Part shown: one piece after another, positions 5,851 to 5,933 of the stretch
Position numbering within the stretch: the stretch's first letter is position 1
Layout: the number at the start of each line of letters is the position of its first letter
DNA from: Prevotellaceae bacterium
Lineage (GTDB): Bacteria > Bacteroidota > Bacteroidia > Bacteroidales > UBA932
Direction: 5' to 3'
NCBI GenBank assembly: GCA_031284065.1
Contig: JAITAP010000116.1
Location: forward strand, 1-5,933
DNA length: 5,933 nt
Position numbers and translations under genes: made by a program
The notes under the pieces: generated by a model
Told to the model about the DNA's origin: nothing
Databases searched by the model: none
The model's input: the letters and a program-made list of their open reading frames with translations, nothing else

Positions 5851-5933
5851 CTAAATCCCGCTCTTTGCCTTTCTTTTTCGCTCGTTTTCGTCCAGCAGGA
5901 TTTTGCGCATACGGATAGATTTGGGCGTTACCT
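5851..5933 (-). CDS. typA: TypA/BipA ribosome-associated GTPase, C-terminal end only
   Basis: The last 26 codons of a minus-strand gene enter from the right edge and stop at TAG (5853-5851). They read VTPKSIRMRK, then ILLDENERKRKAKSGI. The segment (E)VTPxSIRxRK followed by L...N.RKR is the conserved C-terminus of TypA/BipA as I recall it from characterised homologues. TypA is a translational GTPase related to EF-G and LepA that binds ribosomes and supports 50S assembly and stress or cold growth. Only the extreme tail is present, so the GTPase domain cannot be examined. The gap to the following same-strand gene is 132 bases and shows no clear terminator, so read-through is possible. Confidence 0.85.
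   Translation of the reverse strand, partial: VTPKSIRMRKILLDENERKRKAKSGI

Overview
The window (about 5.9 kb, moderately GC-rich) looks like a chromosomal piece from a Bacteroidota (Bacteroidetes) bacterium. Three things support this. The first gene has the TPR / PD40 propeller / carboxypeptidase-regulatory-like order typical of that phylum. Signal peptides end in Ala or Ala-Gln. Translation starts lie behind A-rich leaders rather than clear Shine-Dalgarno sites. The genus cannot be told from this window.

Layout. Positions 1-184 hold a GC-rich intergenic repeat cluster: two 9-bp-stem hairpins in inverted arrangement, followed by three 33-bp tandem units. Positions 185-318 are an AT-rich leader containing an 18-codon upstream ORF that overlaps the next start as ATGA. 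Positions 319-2691 (+) encode a 790-residue exported protein with TPRs, a PD40 beta-propeller, a Pro-Glu linker, a pentapeptide-repeat linker, a carboxypeptidase-regulatory-like domain and a C-terminal SPOR-like domain. It resembles the type IX secretion accessory protein PorE, but with a SPOR-like domain where PorE has an OmpA-like one. Positions 2675-2858 hold a second repeat array between convergent genes, made of a 64-bp direct repeat with near-perfect palindromes and four copies of a roughly 26-bp unit. This array runs into the 3' end of the first gene and supplies its last codons and stop.

Positions 2860-5718 (-) encode a 952-residue exported protein. It combines an HEYRH zinc-peptidase-like domain, a TolB-like beta-propeller and a predicted outer-membrane beta-barrel. 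Upstream on the same strand, after a 132-bp gap carrying a strong bulged hairpin, is the 3' end of typA/bipA (5851-5933, -), a ribosome-associated GTPase gene cut by the window edge.

The two large genes both point to the cell envelope: one a probable periplasmic peptidoglycan-linked scaffold, the other a probable outer-membrane protease. They are convergent and separated by repeats, so nothing in the sequence shows that they work together. No tRNA, rRNA, CRISPR array, transposase or attachment site was seen. The most notable points are the gluzincin-propeller-barrel fusion, the SPOR-for-OmpA exchange, and intergenic repeats that have become part of a gene's end.
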